Source: Pseudomonas sp. 7SR1
GTDB lineage: Bacteria; Pseudomonadota; Gammaproteobacteria; Pseudomonadales; Pseudomonadaceae
Reading direction: 5' to 3'
Assembly: GCF_900156465.1 (NCBI RefSeq)
Contig: NZ_LT707064.1
Location: 3,256,501 to 3,320,500, forward strand
Length of the DNA stretch: 64,000 nt
This document shows, piece after piece, positions 35,933 through 44,886 of this stretch. Under the pieces are notes generated by a model. The model was given only the letters and a program-made list of their open reading frames with translations, searched no databases and was not told the DNA's origin. How positions within the stretch are numbered: the first letter of the stretch is position 1; every line of letters begins with the position of its first letter. The position numbers and the translations under genes were made by a program.

Positions 35933-36898
35933 ATGGATTTTTTGCTCGGGTTGTTCAGTCGGTTTACAGGAAGCGAGGAGGTGGCACGGCTGCTGTTCAT
36001 TGCCGTGATCGGTGTCAGTACGGTACTGGCGGTGGTCGCTGTGCTCTTGCTGCTGCTGGGCCTGCAGGACCCGGTGCAGAGACGCCTGGCCTTGATCAAG
36101 CGCGGCTATGGCGGCACGTCGGCGGGACAGCAGGCCCCCGGTAACCTGCAACTGCTGCTGGAGCGGGTAGGCCAGCGCTTTGCCTCGACCGACCAGGCCC
36201 AGGCATCCGCCACCCAGACCTTGCTGACCCATGCCGGTTACCGGTCCGCATCGGCGGTGCAGATGTACTGGGCCGTGCGCTTGATGCTGCCGTTGCTGCT
36301 GCTCGGTATCGCGTTGGTGTTGCTGCCGCTGATCAAGGTGTCGGTGATCGTCGGGCTGCTGATCGTGACTGTGGTGGCGGGGGTCGGCTGGTTGCTGCCG
36401 GCGATCTATGTCGGCAAGCGCAAGCAGGCGCGACAAGGCCGGTTGCGTGCGGCATTTCCGGATGCGTTGGACTTGATGGTGGTGTGTGTCGAATCGGGCC
36501 TGGCCCTGCCTACCACCATCGAACGGGTGGCGGAAGAAATGTCGGTCAGCCAGGTCGAGCTGGCCGAAGAGCTGGCCCTGGTCAATGCGCAGATCCGTGC
36601 CGGCATCACCAGCACCGAGGCGCTCAGGCAACTGGCCGTGCGCACCGGGCTGGAGGACATCCAGGGCCTGGTCAGCCTGTTGGCGCAGAGCATCCGTTTC
36701 GGCACGAGCGTGGCCGATACCCTGCGTATCTATGCCGATGAATTTCGCGACCGGCGGACCCAGGCCGCCGAGGAGATGGGGGCGAAGATCGGCACCAAGC
36801 TGATCTTTCCTTTGATCTTCTGCCTCTGGCCAAGCTTCTTCCTGGTCGCCATCGGGCCCGCCATGATTGGCGTGTTCAGGGCCTTCGGCAATATGTAG
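35933..36898 (+). CDS. tadC: Tad inner-membrane platform protein TadC
   Basis: 321 residues. Same GspF architecture as TadB: N-terminal helix, a helix pair near 100-150, FPDALDLMVVCVESGLALPTTIERV, and a C-terminal helix (KLIFPLIFCLWPSFFLVAIGP). CGAGG precedes the ATG. Last gene of the plus-strand arm; a terminator-like hairpin follows at 36949. Confidence 0.95.
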   Translation: MDFLLGLFSRFTGSEEVARLLFIAVIGVSTVLAVVAVLLLLLGLQDPVQRRLALIKRGYGGTSAGQQAPGNLQLLLERVGQRFASTDQAQASATQTLLTHAGYRSASAVQMYWAVRLMLPLLLLGIALVLLPLIKVSVIVGLLIVTVVAGVGWLLPAIYVGKRKQARQGRLRAAFPDALDLMVVCVESGLALPTTIERVAEEMSVSQVELAEELALVNAQIRAGITSTEALRQLAVRTGLEDIQGLVSLLAQSIRFGTSVADTLRIYADEFRDRRTQAAEEMGAKIGTKLIFPLIFCLWPSFFLVAIGPAMIGVFRAFGNM

Positions 36899-36948
36899 CC
36901 GCGCCTGCGAACGTTGGCTCGCGCTGACGAGAAAGCTTGCTCCCCTCC

Positions 36949-36974
36949 GGGCCGCCTCGCGGCCCTTGTTGTTT
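36949..36974 (+). terminator. Probable terminator of the flp-tadC arm
   Basis: GGGCCGC-CTC-GCGGCCC followed by TTGTTGTTT, starting 51 bp after the tadC stop. Confidence 0.7.
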
Positions 36975-37290
36975 GCGGCGGTTGGGCCCAGGGGCACAAC
37001 CGCCCTCGCCAGGGTTGTTCCAGCCTATTCTTAAGTCTCGCCTCAGTACCCTGTGACGGGATGCGTGCGCTCTTCGGGTCGCATGGAGGCCTTGGAGTCC
37101 ACCTTCGTGCTGCATCAGCCGGGGTGGAGTTGTGCCGCTGTCGGGGCGCAGCCCTGCGATGCGCCACAAGGGTGTGTGATTCTGAATGTGACGAGGGCGC
37201 GTGCCCCGTTGGGTCGTCTGGCGTCCTACGCGCTGGCTTCGTGATGCATCAGCCAGCTCCGGCAAAGGAATCGAGCCTTGCCAACGGTAT

Positions 37291-37314
37291 AAAAAAGCCC
37301 CAGGGCGGTGGGGC
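37291..37314 (-). terminator. Terminator of the rcpA-tadD-DUF3613 arm
   Basis: On the minus strand: stem GCCCCA/TGGGGC with a six-base loop, followed by six T. It lies 30 bp past the DUF3613 stop. Confidence 0.8.
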
Positions 37315-37343
37315 CTCGGGGCGATCTGTATTGTTGCCGGATT

Positions 37344-37613
37344 TCATTTGCTGCTGGTGATCTCTCCACCCGAGTCCTGGTCGAAGTACTCCGGGATCGG
37401 ATAGTTGAAACTATTGAGCCAGCGCTGCATGGCCAGTTCGCGTTCGGTGGCCGAGGCGGTTTGCAGGTGGGTGGAGGCAACCACTCCGCGAATCTGTAGC
37501 TGCATCCAGCTCTCGGTGCCTTGTTGGGCGGCGGAAGAAGGACCGGGCTCGATTGCCCAGGCGGTGGTGCAAAGGCAGGCCATGCACACGATCGACAGTT
37601 GTTTGGTTTTCAT
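37344..37613 (-). CDS. DUF3613 protein, exported, Tad-locus associated
   Basis: 89 residues. A signal peptide (LSIVCMACLCTTAWA, cleavage near residue 19) is followed by SWMQLQIRGVVAS and a helical ERELAMQRWLNSFNYPIPEYFDQD, typical of DUF3613. Members are usually found beside Tad genes (PA4298-type in P. aeruginosa, from memory). Function unknown; predicted periplasmic. GGAG lies 9 nt before the ATG. It is the last gene after tadD, 21 bp downstream. Confidence 0.82.
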   Translation of the reverse strand: MKTKQLSIVCMACLCTTAWAIEPGPSSAAQQGTESWMQLQIRGVVASTHLQTASATERELAMQRWLNSFNYPIPEYFDQDSGGEITSSK

Positions 37614-37634
37614 CTCTTGAACTCCTCGCAATGC

Positions 37635-38345
37635 TTACTTGACCGTGCCGGATGAGACATCGGCTACCTCGGTCAGACGGTCGGCCTGTGTGATCCCCAC
37701 CTTGTTGGTCATGCCCCTGATTTTTTCCGCGCGGGCCTGGGCGTCTGCCACCTGGCTGGGACTCAGCCTGGCCATGCTTGCCAGTTCGGCGGCCTGTTTC
37801 CAGTTGTCCTGGTAGATCAGCAGCGTCACCATGTTGAGCGCCGCCAGGGAATCCGACTGGCGCAGTTCCATGGCGGTCATGAACTCGAAGCGTGCTTCAG
37901 GGATCCGGCGCTGGTTCAGATAGACAACGCCCAGGTCGTTGCGGATCTTTCCTTCGGTGGGAGCCATTTTCACCGCACGTTCGAGGTGTTCGATGGCGGT
38001 GGCATTGTCGTTCCTGGCGGCGGCCAGTTGGCCGAGGCCATGTTCGCCATCGGCGGCCAGGCAGGTCCCGAGCAGGCTCTGGTACAACGGCTCCGCTTCG
38101 TTACGCCCCATCAGGCGCAGGACCCGGGCCTTGCGCAAGCGGACCTGGACCAGGTCCTCGGGCAGCCCCTCGAGGTTGGCGAGGCTGGCGTACAAGCGAC
38201 CGTCATTGGCCATGTCGTCGGCCAGGTTCAGGGCCAGCTCCTGGTCGGATCCGGGCTTGACGCAACTGGTCGGGCGAGACGCCACGCCGTTACTGGCACA
38301 GCCGGCGAGCACCAGGCTGGCCGTCAACGCGATGATTGCTTTCAT
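37635..38345 (-). CDS. tadD: Tad pilotin-like TPR lipoprotein TadD
   Basis: 236 residues. A lipoprotein signal with lipobox LAGC (Cys16) predicts an outer-membrane-anchored lipoprotein. TPR helices follow (GRNEAEPLYQSLLGTCLAAD, NDNATAIEHLERAVKMAP, GVVYLNQRRIPEARFEFMTA). TadD is thought to act as pilotin or scaffold for the RcpA secretin. The start at 38345 is set by the signal sequence. It lies 56 bp after rcpA. Confidence 0.9.
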   Translation of the reverse strand: MKAIIALTASLVLAGCASNGVASRPTSCVKPGSDQELALNLADDMANDGRLYASLANLEGLPEDLVQVRLRKARVLRLMGRNEAEPLYQSLLGTCLAADGEHGLGQLAAARNDNATAIEHLERAVKMAPTEGKIRNDLGVVYLNQRRIPEARFEFMTAMELRQSDSLAALNMVTLLIYQDNWKQAAELASMARLSPSQVADAQARAEKIRGMTNKVGITQADRLTEVADVSSGTVK

Positions 38346-38401
38346 TGAATGTCCCCTGGTTACAGGCTCGATCCCTGGACGCCGGCACAGCAGGCGCCGG
38401 C

Positions 38402-39625
38402 TCATTGGGAAAGACCCGTGCGGTTGTCGAACTCGCCGTTTTCGAGAAAGTACATCCGGTAGAAATTAGGGTCGTAGTTGCGCAGCTGTTCGCCCGGCAA
38501 CGTCGGCAGTTGCGCGTTGGCAGCCAGGGGTTGGACCAGGTGCGGCGTGACGATCATCAACAGTTCCCGTTCTTCGCGGTTGATGGAGTTGTCGCGAAAG
38601 AACGCGCCGAGAATCGGAACATCGCCCAATCCCGGAAACTTGTTCACCTGGGAAGCGTTGCGGGTGCTGATCAGGCCGCTGATGACGAAACTTTCGCCGT
38701 CGGCCAGGGCAATGCTGGTATCGGTACGGCGCACGGTAAGCGCCGGAACCAGCGTGCCGGCGATGTTCACGGCGTTGGTGAAATCCAGCTCACTGACTTC
38801 CGGAGCCACCTTCAAGGCAATGCGGTTTTTCCCGATGACGGTTGGCGTCAGGGTCAGGCGGATACCGAACTCCTTGTATTCGATGGAGACGTTGTCGCTG
38901 CCGGCGCTGGGCACCGGGATTGGCACCTCGCCACCGGCCAGGAAGCTCGCGCTCTGGCCACTGAGGGCTACCAGGCTCGGCCGCGCCAGGGTGTAGGCAA
39001 AGCCGCTGCCTTCCAGTGCGTTGATCATCAGCAGGGTTTGCCCGGTGGCGAATGACAGGTTGAACATGTCGTTGTTGACCGGCAGCGACGGCCGGACCAC
39101 GCCACCGATGGTGGGCAAGGTCCGAGGGGAGCCGAACAGGAAGTTGCCACGGCTGCCGAAGATCGAGGTCGAGGCTTCCTTGAGCTTGGTCCGGCTGACC
39201 TCGACGAAACGGATATCGGTCTGCACCTGGGCCAGCAGCATCGGATCCTCGGTAGGCACGCTGGCCGCGCTGGTCAACGCCGCGGTGGCCCGGCCTTCGA
39301 CGAAAATCATGCTTTGGCGGGGCGTTTTCGAGCATTCCGTCCAGACCATCAGGCTGGTGGCGCCCGGCGCGATGCCCGTAAGAATGAAAGCGTCGCTGCC
39401 ACTGGGCTGGACGTCGGCAATTTTCGGGTCGCCCACTGCCAGCTTGGTCACGGGCGCCAGGATACGCAATTCGTCCTGGAGGCCCTGGCCAACCACGAAG
39501 GTGGCCGGCAACTTGTCCAGTTGCGCACAGCTGGCAGGTGCGGCCTGCGCCGCATCCAGGCCAAGGCCCATCCAGAACAAGCCATGGATAAGGTGTTTTA
39601 TAGCGGGCACGGTACGGTAGCTCAT
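38402..39625 (-). CDS. rcpA: Tad secretin RcpA/CpaC
   Basis: 407 residues. A signal peptide ends near AAQA. The BON-like N-domain (LAVGDPKIADVQPSGSDAFILTGIAPGATSLMVW) is followed by the type II/III secretin domain (VRFVEVSRTKLKEAS, ALVALSGQSASFLAGGEVPIPV, IGLRLTLTPTVIG-like, SGLISTRNASQVNKFPGLGDVPILGAFF, ELLMIVTPHLV). It forms the outer-membrane channel for the pilus. The start at 39625 has GAGG at 8-nt spacing; an in-frame ATG at 39655 would add 10 residues before the signal. Confidence 0.94.
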   Translation of the reverse strand: MSYRTVPAIKHLIHGLFWMGLGLDAAQAAPASCAQLDKLPATFVVGQGLQDELRILAPVTKLAVGDPKIADVQPSGSDAFILTGIAPGATSLMVWTECSKTPRQSMIFVEGRATAALTSAASVPTEDPMLLAQVQTDIRFVEVSRTKLKEASTSIFGSRGNFLFGSPRTLPTIGGVVRPSLPVNNDMFNLSFATGQTLLMINALEGSGFAYTLARPSLVALSGQSASFLAGGEVPIPVPSAGSDNVSIEYKEFGIRLTLTPTVIGKNRIALKVAPEVSELDFTNAVNIAGTLVPALTVRRTDTSIALADGESFVISGLISTRNASQVNKFPGLGDVPILGAFFRDNSINREERELLMIVTPHLVQPLAANAQLPTLPGEQLRNYDPNFYRMYFLENGEFDNRTGLSQ

Positions 39626-40077
39626 AAGATGATCCTCGACAGACTGGCCGTCCATAGGCTTGAACGATGCCTCGGATCATTTATGGGGCCCGGGCAACCC
39701 CCTCACTCACCACGCGACTCAATGAGCCGGTACGGAATTCGCCGCTGAACGCCAGCGACGATCACCGGCCCGACTGAACGGCGGGCGGCTTTCGAAAACA
39801 TCCTCAAGACCCGGAAAGCTCCGGTCGTCGAGCCAATGGCGGATATCCACAGCTCACCCGCAAGGGCGCTCTGCCTGCCATCGTTCTCGCTTCTGTTTGA
39901 AGGTAGTCGACCTATGGCAAAGCGCCACGCCTGAAATGAAAAAAACGCCTAAAAAGTGACGGTCGGCGAAATGATGGCAAAACACGTGTCAATAAAATGT
40001 CTTTTGCCCTGAGTAGCCCTTGGTCTGCATTCCTTCCAGGAATGCTCCAAGGCCTGGCGCCTGTTTCGGTTTCCCAA
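39626..40077. other. Intergenic region upstream of rcpA
   Basis: About 450 bp without a gene. It must hold the rcpA promoter and includes the inverted repeat at 40018. I cannot pick a confident -35/-10 pair. Open frames crossing it have no ribosome-binding sites and no protein-like composition. Confidence 0.5.
40018..40052. repeat. Two-part inverted repeat upstream of rcpA
   Basis: Inner arms GCATTCCT / AGGAATGC around a 3-nt loop, and outer arms CCTTGG / CCAAGG, separated by a small asymmetric bulge. It lies between the rcpA arm and the PA2817-family terminator. It could be an operator or a second transcription stop. Confidence 0.6.
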
Positions 40078-40113
40078 TAAAAAGGCCCGCAGGATCAACC
40101 GTGCGGGCCTTTG
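40078..40113 (-). terminator. Terminator of the PA2817-family gene
   Basis: On the minus strand: AAAGGCCCGCA / TGCGGGCCTTT stem with a 10-nt loop, followed by TTTTTATT. It lies 18 bp beyond the gene's stop. Confidence 0.9.
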
Positions 40114-40130
40114 GCGTGACTGGATCGAGA

Positions 40131-40538
40131 TCAGTGCTTGCTGTCCTGGTCCGACATCGCCAGCAATTGTTTTTCCTGGTTCCAGTCGAACGGCTCGTCG
40201 TTCTGTTCGGCTTCGAAACGGCGCTCCTCCAGCGCCTGGTACAGGCTGATTTCTTCATCGGGCATGTAGTGCAGGCAGTCACCGCCGAAGTACCACAACA
40301 GGTCGCGAGGTACGAGATGGGCGACCTGTGGGTAACGTACGATCACCTGGCACAGCAGATCCTGGCCCAGGTACTGGCTTTCGATCGGGTCGATGGGCAA
40401 TTGCGCACGCAACTCGTCGAAGCGCTCCAGGAACAAGGCATGGCTTTCTTCGGGAACCTGTTCGGCCTCACCCACGGCGACCAGGATGCTGCGCAAGTGG
40501 TCAAGCAGGAGAAGGTGATCGGCAACGACGTTGGACAC
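40131..40538 (-). CDS. PA2817-family conserved protein
   Basis: 135 residues, no membrane segment or signal. The helical, acidic sequence contains HLVPRDLLWYFGGDCLHYMPDEEI, conserved in pseudomonads next to fadE. Function unknown. GTG at 40538 is preferred, with AGGA at 8-nt spacing; the frame continues to a TTG at 40559 inside the upstream terminator, which is unlikely. It is on the same strand as fadE but separated from it by a terminator. Confidence 0.75.
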   Translation of the reverse strand: MSNVVADHLLLLDHLRSILVAVGEAEQVPEESHALFLERFDELRAQLPIDPIESQYLGQDLLCQVIVRYPQVAHLVPRDLLWYFGGDCLHYMPDEEISLYQALEERRFEAEQNDEPFDWNQEKQLLAMSDQDSKH

Positions 40539-40557
40539 GAGATAAGTCCTCAAGAGC

Positions 40558-40597
40558 AAAACGGGCGCGGGAGTATAAAGCCACCGCGCCCGTTTTT
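40558..40597 (-). terminator. Terminator of fadE
   Basis: ACGGGCGCGG / CCGCGCCCGT stem with a 16-nt loop, followed on the minus strand by TTTTG. It is also followed by TTTTT on the plus strand. Confidence 0.8.
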
Positions 40598-40621
40598 ACA
40601 TGGTGGAACCGGTCGGCGGGA

Positions 40622-43069
40622 TCAGCGGACCCTGCCTTCGGCGAGTGTCAGCGCCTCCTTGTCGAAATCATCCACGTCGATGACCTTGCGTCGCGCCGCT
40701 TCGGCCTCGCGCAGGGCCTGGGCTTCGCCGGCCTGCAGCACTCCCGCTTCGAGGGCGGCGTCGATGAGGTGTTCCCCCGGGGCCGGGTTGAGCTGGCCTT
40801 GCTTGAGTGCCGTATGCAACTTGCGTTGCGTGGGATGCGCAGCGGCCAGCAGGTCGGCGGCGTGCTGCAGGGCGCCCACGGGGTCGTCGACCGATTGTGG
40901 GCGATAGCAGCCCTGCAACAACTCCTCGAGGGTCGGATCGCCCTTGGCTCGGCCGATCACCGCGGCCACTTCGGCATCCAGGCGGTCGCTCGGCCCCTTG
41001 TGGCGGCGGCCGAAGGGGAATACCACGCAGCGCAGCAGGCCACCCAGCAACCGGTTGGGGAAATTTTCCAGCAGTTCGTCCAGCGCACGCTCCGACTGAC
41101 CGAGGCTTTCTTCCATGGCCCAGGTGAACAGCGGCGCCATATGGTCCGGTGAATCCAGGTCGTGGTATCGCTTGAGGGCCGCACTGGCCAGGTACAGGTG
41201 GCTGAGCACATCGCCCAGGCGTGCCGACAGGCGTTCGCGACGTTTGAGCTCGCCGCCCAGCAACATCATGCTCAGGTCGGCCAGCAGGGCGAATGCCGCT
41301 GCCTGTCGGTTGAGCGCTCGGAAATAACCCTGGCTCAAGGTGTCGCCCGGAGCTCTTTCGAAATGCCCCAGCCCCAGGTTCAGCACCAGGGTGCTGGCGG
41401 CATTGCTGACGGCGAAGCCGATGTGCTTGAGCAGCAGCCGATCGAATTCCAGCAGCGCCTGGTCCTTGTCCTCGCGAGTGGCCAGGGCCATTTCCTTGAG
41501 TACGAAAGGATGGCAGCGGATCGCCCCCTGGCCGAAGATCATCAGGTTGCGCGACAGGATGTTCGCGCCTTCCACGGTGATGAAGATCGGCGCGCCTTGC
41601 CAGCTGCGCCCCAGGTAGTTGTTCGGGCCCATGATGATGCCCTTGCCCCCATGCACGTCCATGGCGTGGCTGATGCACTCGCGGCCGCGTTCGGTCAGGT
41701 GGTACTTGAGGATCGCCGACAGCACCGAGGGTTTTTCACCCAGGTCCACCGCGTTGGCGGTGAGCATGCGCGCGGCATCCATCAGCCAGGCATTGCCACC
41801 GATTCGAGCCATGGCCTCCTGGATGCCTTCGAAGGCCGACAACGGTACGTTGAACTGCTCCCGCACCTGGGCGTACTGGCCGGTTACCAGGCTGGTGAAT
41901 TTCGCCGCCCCGGTTCCCACCGCCGGCAGGGAGATCGAGCGCCCCACCGACAGGCAGTTCATCAGCATCATCCAGCCCTTGCCGAGCATGGCCTGGCCGC
42001 CGATGAGGAAGTCCAGGGGGATGAACACGTCCTTGCCCCAGTTCGGTCCGTTCATGAACGCCGCGCCGAGGGGCAGGTGACGGCGACCGATATTGACCCC
42101 GGGTGTATCGGTGGGAATCAGCGCAAGGCTGATGCCCAGGTCTTCTTCGTCGCCCAGCAGGTGGTCGGGGTCGTACGCCTTGAACGCCAGGCCGAGGAGG
42201 GTCGCCACCGGGCCGAGGGTGATGTAGCGTTTTTCCCAGTTCAGGCGCAGGCCGAGGGTTTCCTGGCCCTGCCACTCTCCCTTGCAGACGATGCCGGTGT
42301 CGGGCATCGCTCCGGCGTCGGAGCCGGCCAGTGGCCCGGTCAGGGCGAAACAGGGGATATCGTCGCCACGTGCCAGCCGTGGCAGGTAATGGTCGCGTTG
42401 TTCCTCGGTGCCGTAGTGCAGCAGCAGTTCCGCCGGACCCAGGGAGTTGGGGACCATCACGGTCGACGCCAGGTCGCCGCTGCGGGTCGCCAGTTTCATG
42501 GCCACCTGGGAGTGGGCATAGGCGGAGAAACCCTTGCCGCCGTAGACTTTGGGAATGATCAGCGCGAAGAACCCGTGCTCCTTGATGTGCGCCCAGGCTT
42601 CGGGCGGCAGGTCCATGGCCTGGCCGATCTGCCAGTCGCTGACCATGGCGCAGAGTGCTTCGGTGGGCCCGTCGAGGAAGGCCTGTTCTTCTTCGGTCAG
42701 TTGCACCTTGGGGTAGGCCAGCAGCGTGTCCCAGTCGGGCCGACCGCTGAACAGCTCGCCGTCCCACCACACCGTGCCGGCGTCGATGGCGTCACGCTCG
42801 GTCTCCGACATGGGCGGCAGGGTTTTCTGAAACCACTCGAACATCGGCGCGCTGAAGTATCTGCGGCGCAGGTCCGGCAGCAGCAGGGGGGCCGCGATGG
42901 CGGCCAGCACCACCCAGAGGATCGCCATCAGCCAGCCGGGGGCGGGGCTGAAGATGCCCATGGCCAGCAGGTAGACCGCGACGACACCCAGCACGGGTAG
43001 CGGGGCGATGCGCCGATGCGCCAGCCAGGCGATCCCGACGACCAGGACCAGTATCCACAACAACAGCAT
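40622..43069 (-). CDS. fadE: Membrane-associated acyl-CoA dehydrogenase FadE
   Basis: 815 residues, matching the length of E. coli FadE. It catalyses the first step of fatty-acid beta-oxidation (acyl-CoA to trans-2-enoyl-CoA, FAD-dependent). Two or three N-terminal hydrophobic helices (residues 1-65) are followed by the acyl-CoA dehydrogenase core (FFALIIPKVYGGKGFSAYAH, CFALTGPLAGSDAGAM, YLGRSWQGAPIFITVEGANIL) and the C-terminal DUF1974 helical domain typical of FadE. GGAGG lies 7 nt before the ATG at 43069. It is probably induced by fatty acids, but no clear PsrA/FadR operator can be assigned. Confidence 0.95.
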   Translation of the reverse strand: MLLLWILVLVVGIAWLAHRRIAPLPVLGVVAVYLLAMGIFSPAPGWLMAILWVVLAAIAAPLLLPDLRRRYFSAPMFEWFQKTLPPMSETERDAIDAGTVWWDGELFSGRPDWDTLLAYPKVQLTEEEQAFLDGPTEALCAMVSDWQIGQAMDLPPEAWAHIKEHGFFALIIPKVYGGKGFSAYAHSQVAMKLATRSGDLASTVMVPNSLGPAELLLHYGTEEQRDHYLPRLARGDDIPCFALTGPLAGSDAGAMPDTGIVCKGEWQGQETLGLRLNWEKRYITLGPVATLLGLAFKAYDPDHLLGDEEDLGISLALIPTDTPGVNIGRRHLPLGAAFMNGPNWGKDVFIPLDFLIGGQAMLGKGWMMLMNCLSVGRSISLPAVGTGAAKFTSLVTGQYAQVREQFNVPLSAFEGIQEAMARIGGNAWLMDAARMLTANAVDLGEKPSVLSAILKYHLTERGRECISHAMDVHGGKGIIMGPNNYLGRSWQGAPIFITVEGANILSRNLMIFGQGAIRCHPFVLKEMALATREDKDQALLEFDRLLLKHIGFAVSNAASTLVLNLGLGHFERAPGDTLSQGYFRALNRQAAAFALLADLSMMLLGGELKRRERLSARLGDVLSHLYLASAALKRYHDLDSPDHMAPLFTWAMEESLGQSERALDELLENFPNRLLGGLLRCVVFPFGRRHKGPSDRLDAEVAAVIGRAKGDPTLEELLQGCYRPQSVDDPVGALQHAADLLAAAHPTQRKLHTALKQGQLNPAPGEHLIDAALEAGVLQAGEAQALREAEAARRKVIDVDDFDKEALTLAEGRVR

Positions 43070-43378
43070 ATGTAATCCTCCGTGAACCAAGGCAAGACCG
43101 ACCCCCAGAGCTTAGACGGCATCGGTCAATCCGGCGGTCAGCGCGATGTGATGGGTTTCGTGGGAAATCTCGCATGCTTTACGCCAGTCTGGTTGGCAAC
43201 AGCCGTGGGAAATCGTTCGCCGAAAAGGAGAGAAAACGCCATTGTTTGGCCGAAACGCCGTTATCGCTGCATCAGGGCTGTGGATAGACTCAGCGTTTCC
43301 CTGATGCCGTAGGCGTTGCGCCGGTGCAGGAGCAAGTTCTGACCCTGCCAGCGGCGTTGCAGTGCGAGAGGTTTCCCC
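43070..43378. other. Divergent gap between fadE and the transglutaminase-like gene
   Basis: 309 bp. It includes an AT-richer patch with GAAAAC and GTTTGGCCGAAAC elements near 43232-43256 and a partial terminator-like run. No gene is seen. Both flanking genes must have promoters here, but no complete -35/-10 is convincing. Confidence 0.4.
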
Positions 43379-44038
43379 ATGCAGCAATACCTGAACCCCG
43401 GCCGCTTCATCGACAGCGATCATCCTGCGGTCATCGCGTTCGCCGAAACCCACCGCGGCACCGACCGCGATCCGACGGCGCAGGCGATCAGCCTGTATTA
43501 CGCCGTGCGCGAAGCAGTGCGCTACAACCCTTATACCTTCAGCCGCGACCCGGCGACTCTGCGTGGCAGTCATGCATTGGCCCTGGGTGAAAGCTATTGC
43601 GTGCCCAAGGCAACGTTGCTGGCCGCCTGCGCCCGTCACTGTGCTGTCCCGGCCCGGATCGGCCTGGCGGATGTGCGCAATCACTTGTCCACGCCGCGCC
43701 TGCTGGAGCTGCTCAGGAGCGATGTGTTCGCCATGCACGGTTACACCGAGCTGTACCTGAACGACCGCTGGGTCAAGGCCACGCCGGCCTTCAACCAGGG
43801 TTTGTGTGAGTTGTTCGACGTCGCGCCCCTGGAGTTCGATGGTCGTCATGACAGCATCTTCCATCCGTTCAATCGCCAGGGTGCCCGGTCGATGGAATAC
43901 GTCACTGACCACGGTCCTTTCCCCGACGTACCGGAAGGGTTCTTTTTCCAACACCTGGAAAAATGCTATCCGCACCTGTTCGAGGATCGGCTGGCGCCGG
44001 TGCTGGGCGACATGCAGGGCGATTTGAGTCATGGCTGA
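43379..44038 (+). CDS. Transglutaminase-like cysteine protease fold protein
   Basis: 219 residues, no signal peptide. The transglutaminase core is visible: ALGESYCVPKATLLAACAR (catalytic Cys on the helix), then MHGYTELYLNDRWVKATPAFN (catalytic His, followed by the Asp region). Such cytosolic proteins may be proteases, peptidases or cross-linkers; the substrate is unknown. A stretch FFFQHLEKCYPHLF near the end is unlike the usual core. A GST gene follows 44 bp later and may be co-transcribed. Confidence 0.85.
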   Translation: MQQYLNPGRFIDSDHPAVIAFAETHRGTDRDPTAQAISLYYAVREAVRYNPYTFSRDPATLRGSHALALGESYCVPKATLLAACARHCAVPARIGLADVRNHLSTPRLLELLRSDVFAMHGYTELYLNDRWVKATPAFNQGLCELFDVAPLEFDGRHDSIFHPFNRQGARSMEYVTDHGPFPDVPEGFFFQHLEKCYPHLFEDRLAPVLGDMQGDLSHG

Positions 44039-44082
44039 TCCGGCGTATGCTGCTGCGGCACTTATTCATCGAGGATGCCGTG

Positions 44083-44706
44083 ATGCTGAAGATCTGGGGC
44101 CGGAAAAACTCATCGAATGTCCGTAAGGCGCTGTGGTGCGCCGAGGAGTTGGGATTGGCCTTCGAGGCCATCGACGCCGGTGGCGCATTTGGCGTGGTGG
44201 ACACGCCCGAATACCGCGCGAAGAATCCCAATGGCCGGGTTCCGATGCTCGAGGACGATGGTTTCGTGCTCTGGGAGTCCAACACCATCGTGCGTTACCT
44301 TATGGCCCGTCACGCATCCGGTTCGGCCTGGTACCCCACCGACCTTCAGGCTCGGGCCCAGGCTGAAAAATGGATGGACTGGACCACTTCCACCTTCGCC
44401 GATCCGTTTCGCACCGTGTTCTGGGGTGTCCTGCGCACGCCCGCCGAACAGCAGGATTGGGCTGCCATCAAGTCGGCGATCCAGGTCTGCGACGCGGTGC
44501 TGGCAGTGGCGGACCAGGCGCTGGGCGAGCAACCTTTCCTGTCGGGCGATGAAATCGGCATGGGGGACATTCCCCTGGGCAGTTTCATTTATGCCTGGTT
44601 CGAGATGCCCATCGAGCGTGCCCCATTGCCTCACCTGCAGGCCTGGTATGCGCGATTGCAGCAGCGTCCGGCTTATCGCAAGGCGGTCATGACCGCGTTG
44701 ACTTAA
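44083..44706 (+). CDS. Glutathione S-transferase
   Basis: 207 residues. An N-terminal thioredoxin-like domain (LKIWGRKNSSNVRKALWCAEELGL, with Ser/Asn in the catalytic position; NPNGRVPMLEDDGFVLWESNTIVRYL binds glutathione) precedes the all-helical C-terminal domain. It is the theta/YfcF-like style often found in pseudomonads. GAGG is 8 nt before the ATG. Physiological substrate unknown. Confidence 0.9.
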   Translation: MLKIWGRKNSSNVRKALWCAEELGLAFEAIDAGGAFGVVDTPEYRAKNPNGRVPMLEDDGFVLWESNTIVRYLMARHASGSAWYPTDLQARAQAEKWMDWTTSTFADPFRTVFWGVLRTPAEQQDWAAIKSAIQVCDAVLAVADQALGEQPFLSGDEIGMGDIPLGSFIYAWFEMPIERAPLPHLQAWYARLQQRPAYRKAVMTALT

Positions 44707-44886
44707 TACCTACTATCGACACGCTTGACTGTACTTGTTTGGCGACGCCAAGCACCATGGCACCTCCTGCGCCAGTGGTTGCATTGTTCGCCACTCGCCC
44801 TTATCTAGGGTTTGTGCGAAAGGTCGCGCAGGCACTTTTCGTACAAAACCTAATGTTTTTCTCTCCTCTTGGTGCGTAGATCCGAT

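Larger units (their letters stand above)
36899..37343. other. Convergent junction of the two Tad arms
   Basis: A 445-bp gap between tadC and the converging DUF3613 gene. It holds the two terminators listed separately. Between them (about 36980-37285) is sequence of ordinary GC content with a degenerate REP-like piece near 36930 but no start codon with a ribosome-binding site, no codon-biased frame and no recognisable RNA. I see no gene here. Confidence 0.6.

Noticed and set aside
36914..37360. 148-residue frame in the junction between tadC and the DUF3613 gene
   Set aside because: It spans two terminators, has no ribosome-binding site, and its composition is not gene-like.
41162..43000. A 612-residue plus-strand frame opposite fadE
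   Set aside because: Mirror of a highly biased gene; no start signal or domain.
43232..43256. GAAAAC...GTTTGGCCGAAAC as a PsrA-type operator for fadE
   Set aside because: The half-sites resemble PsrA boxes but the spacing is 6 bp rather than the 2-4 bp I recall, so no assignment was made.
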